Origin: Campylobacteraceae bacterium
GTDB taxonomy: Bacteria > Campylobacterota > Campylobacteria > Campylobacterales > Sulfurovaceae
DNA: 9,908 bases
Assembly (NCBI GenBank): GCA_026982175.1
Contig: JALSHP010000345.1
Span: 1 to 9,908 of the forward strand
Direction: 5' to 3'
Shown: piece by piece, positions 6,154 to 9,908 of the stretch
How positions within the stretch are numbered: position 1 is the stretch's first letter
Layout: every line of letters starts with the position of its first letter
Translations under genes and position numbers: made by a program
Notes under the pieces: generated by a model
What the model was told of the DNA's origin: nothing
The model's database searches: none
The model's input: the letters and a program-made list of their open reading frames with translations, nothing else

Positions 6154-8382
6154 TTAAAACTCATTCGCCACAACACTATTTTGAATATTAAATGAACAAT
6201 CTGCCTCTACTGGGGCAGTTACAGTAAATTCAACATAAGCAACACCACCATTGATACATGACCTAGCATCGTGAAAGTTAATACTATCTAATACTGTTAC
6301 ATTTGCACATTTATTGGCAACAATAGCATACCCAAAGTGAGCATTCTGATACCATTCAGCTACTTCTTGATGATGAATATCAAACCTTAACGTAGCTGTT
6401 GTTCCTTTAGATACAGCATATCCAGCAGTTGGTCTACTCTCCAATCCTCTACCTCGTAAAGTATGCTTACTTACTTCACCAATACGGGTATTTTTTTCTG
6501 TATCTGACTGATACCCACTTAAATTGACCCAAATAAGTGCATCTTTTCCTGTTAAATGGTAATCATATTTATAAGAGACAACAACAGTACCCTCTTCATC
6601 AAGTTGATAACTCTGTGCATCTGTACTTCCTAACCACTCTCGACCATCATCTGCACATTGGTCTTGGTAATAGTTTCGTCCAATGGCATAAGAGAGTCCT
6701 GAACGTAACGTTCCTAGATAATCATCTTCTAGTTTTAATGTACTGTCATCTATTTTTGAGAAATCCCATTTACCCATTGCTTCATAGTTTTTACCTTGTC
6801 CAAAAACAACCAATTTATCAGAGTTCGTCCCTTCATTATTGACATATTTAAAGACATCATTACGAATATCATCTTCAAAGTTTGTACTCTCTGCCAAATC
6901 ATCATCTAACGGATTAACAATACCATTTGCGATACCATCTACAATATCACTTTTCCCATAATATAATCTCTTAGTTTCATTAGATTCAACAGGAGAAGAT
7001 TCATTCCCATCAACGGCATATCCTACCAATGCACCTAAAGAGATATAGGGTCTTGTATTAACTTTATTTCCATACTCATCTGTTACGGAAATAGCAAACT
7101 TCTCTTCATATTTTGCTCTTGATGTATCTATATCTGTACCTACATAAGAGATAGAAATTGCCGATGGGAGTCCAGACATTACACGGACATTTACAACTGT
7201 CGAGAGTCGCTTTTCTTGTTTATTATTATCTATAAATTCCATAGTCACCCGTATAGGGGTAATTCCTGAGAGTTTTTTTGAAGTTAATACAAAAGCACTT
7301 TGATTGATATTCTCTAAGGCTAAAGTTGTCTCAAGCCCACCTGTCTGTGTATTAATAATATTAACCAATAGTGCATTCTCTGTAGTTACTTCAATCTTAG
7401 TAATCTTAACATCACTATTATTAATATTATTACCATCACTATCTTTTAAATTTATAGTAAATGTTTTTTGATTATTTGGAATCCCCATGCTAAAGTCATT
7501 ATCTTTAGTTGTAATATCTAAACTATATTCGACAGGGACATAAGTGTCTTCTTCAATTGAATAGATAACTTTTAACGCTTCTTTTGCATTTGCATTGTCT
7601 ATATGATAAAACTTAAAGAGACTACTTAATTTATTTTGTTGAATTAAAGATTTTAAATTAGAAGGCCCAGTATATTTAAATATAGCAAGTCCTTGATCAT
7701 TAACAGGTACTTCATAAGCTTCAAATAATCCAACATCCTCACCACTTAAAACACTTGATGGCAATTCAACTTTAACACTGCCTTTCATATAAGGAGTAGT
7801 ACCATTAAATACTTTAATTACCATATCAACACTTTGGCTATTAGTATTTAACTTAATCTCTTTTAAATCATTTGGAATAACAAGAATAGGTCGAATAAGG
7901 GTTTCAGGATCAATTAGTGCTGTTGTATTCGTTTCAGAAGTACTCTCTTCTTCAATTAATGCTGTCGTATTTAACTCTTGATATGAAGAAGCAAAAGGAA
8001 GTTCTCTTGATTTACCATCCAGTGTTAAAACAGTTGTACCCTCTAATTTATAATTAGTAGGTAAACACGCATCTTTAAATAAAAGTTGTGCCGTTATTTC
8101 AATATTACGTTGCGTTCCAAAACTAACATTACTAAGATTTAAAGAACTACGTTCAATTACACAAGGAGATACATTTACAACCAAATCTTTAAGCTCAACT
8201 TGAACATTTGACGCATAATTATTGGTTAAAATCAGATCCATGCTCATGCCCTTATTCCCTGCATTCAAAGTACTTTTTCTTGATTTAACACTAAGGTCAG
8301 ATTGTGTTGTAGTCTCTGAACCACATCCGACTAACAAAAGACCAATAAAACTCATCATTACTAATTTAAAAATAATTTTCAT
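6154..8382 (-). CDS. Large Ig-like-domain lipoprotein of unknown function
   Basis: I do not recognise this 742-residue protein as a named gene. Its N-terminus is a lipoprotein signal with lipobox LLVGC (C20 lipidated), so the mature protein is anchored to a membrane; there is no Asp at +2, which favours the outer membrane. Residues 30-130 look like a beta domain with C74 and C106, a likely disulfide pair. A Thr/Glu-rich linker follows at 135-165, with NTTALI repeated at 138 and 152. Then come roughly three bacterial Ig-like (Big_1/invasin-like) stretches, at about 168-275 (QGLAIFKYTGP), 285-400 (NLKDSDGNNI) and 405-530 (SVTDEYGNKV). The last 200 residues are a separate beta-rich region with C576, C692, C709 and C729. 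The RBS (AGGAG) overlaps the stop of the upstream barrel gene, 8 nt away, so the two are co-transcribed. An adhesive or envelope structural role is inference from fold type. Confidence 0.8.
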   Translation of the reverse strand: MKIIFKLVMMSFIGLLLVGCGSETTTQSDLSVKSRKSTLNAGNKGMSMDLILTNNYASNVQVELKDLVVNVSPCVIERSSLNLSNVSFGTQRNIEITAQLLFKDACLPTNYKLEGTTVLTLDGKSRELPFASSYQELNTTALIEEESTSETNTTALIDPETLIRPILVIPNDLKEIKLNTNSQSVDMVIKVFNGTTPYMKGSVKVELPSSVLSGEDVGLFEAYEVPVNDQGLAIFKYTGPSNLKSLIQQNKLSSLFKFYHIDNANAKEALKVIYSIEEDTYVPVEYSLDITTKDNDFSMGIPNNQKTFTINLKDSDGNNINNSDVKITKIEVTTENALLVNIINTQTGGLETTLALENINQSAFVLTSKKLSGITPIRVTMEFIDNNKQEKRLSTVVNVRVMSGLPSAISISYVGTDIDTSRAKYEEKFAISVTDEYGNKVNTRPYISLGALVGYAVDGNESSPVESNETKRLYYGKSDIVDGIANGIVNPLDDDLAESTNFEDDIRNDVFKYVNNEGTNSDKLVVFGQGKNYEAMGKWDFSKIDDSTLKLEDDYLGTLRSGLSYAIGRNYYQDQCADDGREWLGSTDAQSYQLDEEGTVVVSYKYDYHLTGKDALIWVNLSGYQSDTEKNTRIGEVSKHTLRGRGLESRPTAGYAVSKGTTATLRFDIHHQEVAEWYQNAHFGYAIVANKCANVTVLDSINFHDARSCINGGVAYVEFTVTAPVEADCSFNIQNSVVANEF
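7911..7971 (-). repeat. 42-bp in-frame direct repeat in the lipoprotein linker
   Basis: Two 19-bp copies (7911-7929 and 7953-7971) match at 17 positions and are spaced exactly 42 bp, 14 codons, apart. They encode the two NTTALI segments at residues 138-143 and 152-157. This looks like a small tandem duplication that lengthened the linker. Confidence 0.65.
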
Positions 8383-8390
8383 CTCAACTC

Positions 8391-8912
8391 CTAGTACAAA
8401 TAATTTGCACTAAAGACAAATGAACTCATATCATTCACTTTACTAACATCTGTCATAGTATATCTGTATCCCAAGTCAAAATCTACTTCATTTAACACAT
8501 TCAATGCTACTCCTAACTGTCCACCATAAGCGAGACCATTCGCTGAAGTAATATCATCTGTATAATGTAACCAACCAATATGCCCACCTAAATAAGGCTT
8601 AAAAACAATACTATCTGTTTTATAAAGACTGGCCCAGACAAAACGGTCAAAATCTATCATCAATTTTTGATATTTTTTTTCCCCTGTAGACAAGGAATTT
8701 GCACGAACTGTAGTTCTCCACTCTTCATTTTGGGCACCTAAACGTAAACCAAATTCTATATTACTATTACTTTCATTTAAACCTAGTCCATTAGGTGTAT
8801 TTGCTGAAGTATACCCCACTTCAATCCCCAATAATCTCTCTGATGAAAAATCATCAACTGCATTAGCTAACGAAATTGTTGCTACTGTTGCTAAAACTAT
8901 TTTACTAAACAT
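8391..8912 (-). CDS. Small outer-membrane beta-barrel protein
   Basis: This 173-residue protein has a clear signal peptide (MFSKIVLATVATISLANA, cut after A18). Amphipathic strands with regular turns follow: LLGIEVGYTS, IEFGLRLGAQ, EWRTTVRANS, YLGGHIGWLHY, GLAYGGQLGVALNV, EVDFDLGYRYT and SFVFSANYLY. The final strand ends in an aromatic residue, as outer-membrane barrels do for BAM recognition. The size and the GYRY plus C-terminal pattern fit the general opacity/OmpW-like small barrel group with about eight strands, but I cannot name a specific family. The start has AAGGA (complement of 8920-8924) 7 nt upstream. It is the first gene of a two-gene unit with the Ig-like lipoprotein, which suggests that the two work together at the outer membrane. 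Its signal peptide resembles that of the YfaZ-like protein at 3404-3991, though the mature parts differ. Confidence 0.75.
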   Translation of the reverse strand: MFSKIVLATVATISLANAVDDFSSERLLGIEVGYTSANTPNGLGLNESNSNIEFGLRLGAQNEEWRTTVRANSLSTGEKKYQKLMIDFDRFVWASLYKTDSIVFKPYLGGHIGWLHYTDDITSANGLAYGGQLGVALNVLNEVDFDLGYRYTMTDVSKVNDMSSFVFSANYLY

Positions 8913-8919
8913 ATTGTTT

Positions 8920-8956
8920 TCCTTGATATAAATATTAAAAAATATTTGTAAGTATA
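8920..8956 (-). promoter_or_regulatory. Possible promoter and RBS of the barrel-lipoprotein unit
   Basis: On the - strand TATACT (complement of 8951-8956) is a candidate -10 box, giving a leader of about 30 nt with AAGGA at 8920-8924. The surrounding DNA is very AT-rich, so other boxes are possible. Confidence 0.35.
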
Positions 8957-9008
8957 TCTTAAGTTATATAAAAGTTACTTAGTAATTAAATATCACAGCC
9001 TTTAACTC

Positions 9009-9037
9009 TGCTATAATTCAAAATATTATTTTTAAGG
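9009..9037 (+). promoter_or_regulatory. Predicted promoter and RBS of the pseudouridine synthase gene
   Basis: TGCTATAAT at 9009-9017 is a perfect extended -10 box (TATAAT at 9012-9017). AAGG at 9034-9037 is the ribosome site, 6 nt before the ATG at 9044. It diverges from the barrel gene promoter, with about 55 nt between the two -10 boxes. Confidence 0.55.
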
Positions 9038-9043
9038 CATAAA

Positions 9044-9907
9044 ATGGCAGAACAACACAAAGTAAAACAAGAAGACAAACTCCTAAACTTTCTCTTCACA
9101 ACCCTACATAATTGGTCAAAGAAAAAAGTAAAAGAGCGTCTTAAATCTGCTACCGTAGCTGTCAATGGTAAAGTGACCACTAAACATGATTTTCCTTTAG
9201 AGGTAGATGACCTTGTGGAGATTGGCATTATTAACAAACGACAAAACACGTCAGAGCTTAAAAGCTTAGAGATTATCTATCAAGATGAGCAACTCATCGC
9301 CATCAACAAACCAGCAGGGCTTCTTTCAGTAGGGACCAAGCAAGAAAACAAAAACCATGCCTTAGCCATTTTACGCCAACAACTCACCAAAGGCAGAAAA
9401 AGCCCCGACCTCATCCCTGTGCATCGTCTTGACCGTGAAACTTCAGGCATCTTACTCTTTGCTACCTCTCGTGAACTTAGAGAAGCCACCATGGGCAAAT
9501 GGAATAAAGCTAAAAAAATCTACTTAGCCATTGTTCACGGAACACCACGAGAGAAAAAAGGAAGCATTGAACAGCCTTTACATTTAGATGAAACCCAATA
9601 CAAAGTCCATGTGGGTGAACACCCCAAAGCAAAATATGCACTTACTCACTATCAAGTCAAAGAGAGTAAAAATGCACGCTCATTACTTGAAGTTCACATT
9701 GAAACAGGACGACAGCACCAAATTCGAGCCCATATGTCATGGTTAAACCACGCCGTAGTAGGAGATGAGCGTTATGGTTCAGACTACAAAAAAGGCGATA
9801 GAATGGGGCTTCATGCCACTAAGCTTACCATTTTTCACCCCACTAAGAAAACAGAGATAACTTTTGAAGTCGATGCCCCTAAAGAATTTTATGCCTTGCT
9901 AAACTAA
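9044..9907 (+). CDS. RluA-family RNA pseudouridine synthase
   Basis: The enzyme turns specific uridines of rRNA or tRNA into pseudouridine in the cytoplasm. The protein has 287 residues. Residues 10-65 form an S4 RNA-binding domain (SKKKVKERLKSATVAVNGK). The catalytic domain follows: IIYQDEQLIAINKPAGLLS at 77-95, then the RluA-type catalytic motif HRLDRETSGILLFA at 127-140 with D130 as the catalytic aspartate, the KIYLAIVHG strand, and ETGRQHQIRAHM with HAVVGDERYG. All RluA/RluC/RluD hallmarks are present. The modified position cannot be read from sequence, because RluC- and RluD-type enzymes share these motifs and Campylobacterota carry several paralogs. The gene is complete and ends one base before the window edge. 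It is divergent from the barrel gene and has its own promoter. Confidence 0.93.
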   Translation: MAEQHKVKQEDKLLNFLFTTLHNWSKKKVKERLKSATVAVNGKVTTKHDFPLEVDDLVEIGIINKRQNTSELKSLEIIYQDEQLIAINKPAGLLSVGTKQENKNHALAILRQQLTKGRKSPDLIPVHRLDRETSGILLFATSRELREATMGKWNKAKKIYLAIVHGTPREKKGSIEQPLHLDETQYKVHVGEHPKAKYALTHYQVKESKNARSLLEVHIETGRQHQIRAHMSWLNHAVVGDERYGSDYKKGDRMGLHATKLTIFHPTKKTEITFEVDAPKEFYALLN

Positions 9908-9908
9908 T

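Noticed and set aside
6537..6842. 101-codon + strand open frame opposite the lipoprotein gene
   Set aside because: It is an antisense frame inside a long well-formed gene. The His/Leu-rich translation shows no domain or signal.
7400..7440. AT-rich ATTATTA-type run that looks like a microsatellite
   Set aside because: It is explained by consecutive Asn, Ile and Asp codons in the lipoprotein (DSDGNNINNSDV) and has no regular repeat unit.
8986..9249. 87-codon - strand open frame opposite the pseudouridine synthase start
   Set aside because: It covers the S4 domain coding region and the synthase promoter, and has no RBS or family resemblance.
1..9908. Mobile element, phage, CRISPR array, toxin-antitoxin or defence system
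   Set aside because: No transposase, integrase, spaced repeat array, attachment site or nuclease/toxin motif was seen on either strand.

Overview
This AT-rich window reads as chromosomal DNA of a member of the Campylobacterota (epsilonproteobacteria, of the Sulfurovum/Sulfurimonas/Arcobacter sort). The reasons are the low GC, promoters with a good -10 box but no clear -35 box, a GlnD-like nucleotidyltransferase gene directly followed by glmS (as I recall for Campylobacter), a small c553-type cytochrome, and a lone NifU C-terminal-like protein. The genus assignment is inference. Coding density is high, and no gene-free stretch exceeds about 130 bases.

Layout. (1) Positions 2-3360, + strand: the 3' part of a GlnD-like gene, open to the window edge, then glmS two bases later. 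This pairs a putative nitrogen sensor with a glutamine-consuming enzyme. The pair ends at a perfect 10-bp hairpin that also serves the converging gene. (2) 3404-3991, - strand: a YfaZ-like outer-membrane barrel, divergent from (3) 4105-4413, + strand, a small monoheme cytochrome c, and 4488-4760, + strand, a NifU-like Fe-S protein. (4) 4793-6043, - strand: serS, converging on the NifU-like gene with a shared hairpin across its stop codon. (5) 8912-6154, - strand: a two-gene unit made of a small secreted beta-barrel protein and, 8 nt later, a 742-residue lipoprotein with Ig-like regions and a Cys-containing C-terminal region. It sits upstream of serS on the same strand and is separated from it by a duplicated hairpin region. 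(6) 9044-9907, + strand: an RluA-family pseudouridine synthase, divergent from the barrel gene.

Most of the window is housekeeping: amino-sugar supply, tRNA charging, rRNA modification, Fe-S handling and electron transfer. The least explained part is the barrel-lipoprotein pair at 6154-8912, which looks like a cell-envelope module of unknown role. I found no mobile element, CRISPR array, phage gene, rRNA or tRNA. I cannot claim a demonstrated new system; the barrel-lipoprotein pair is the best candidate for follow-up.
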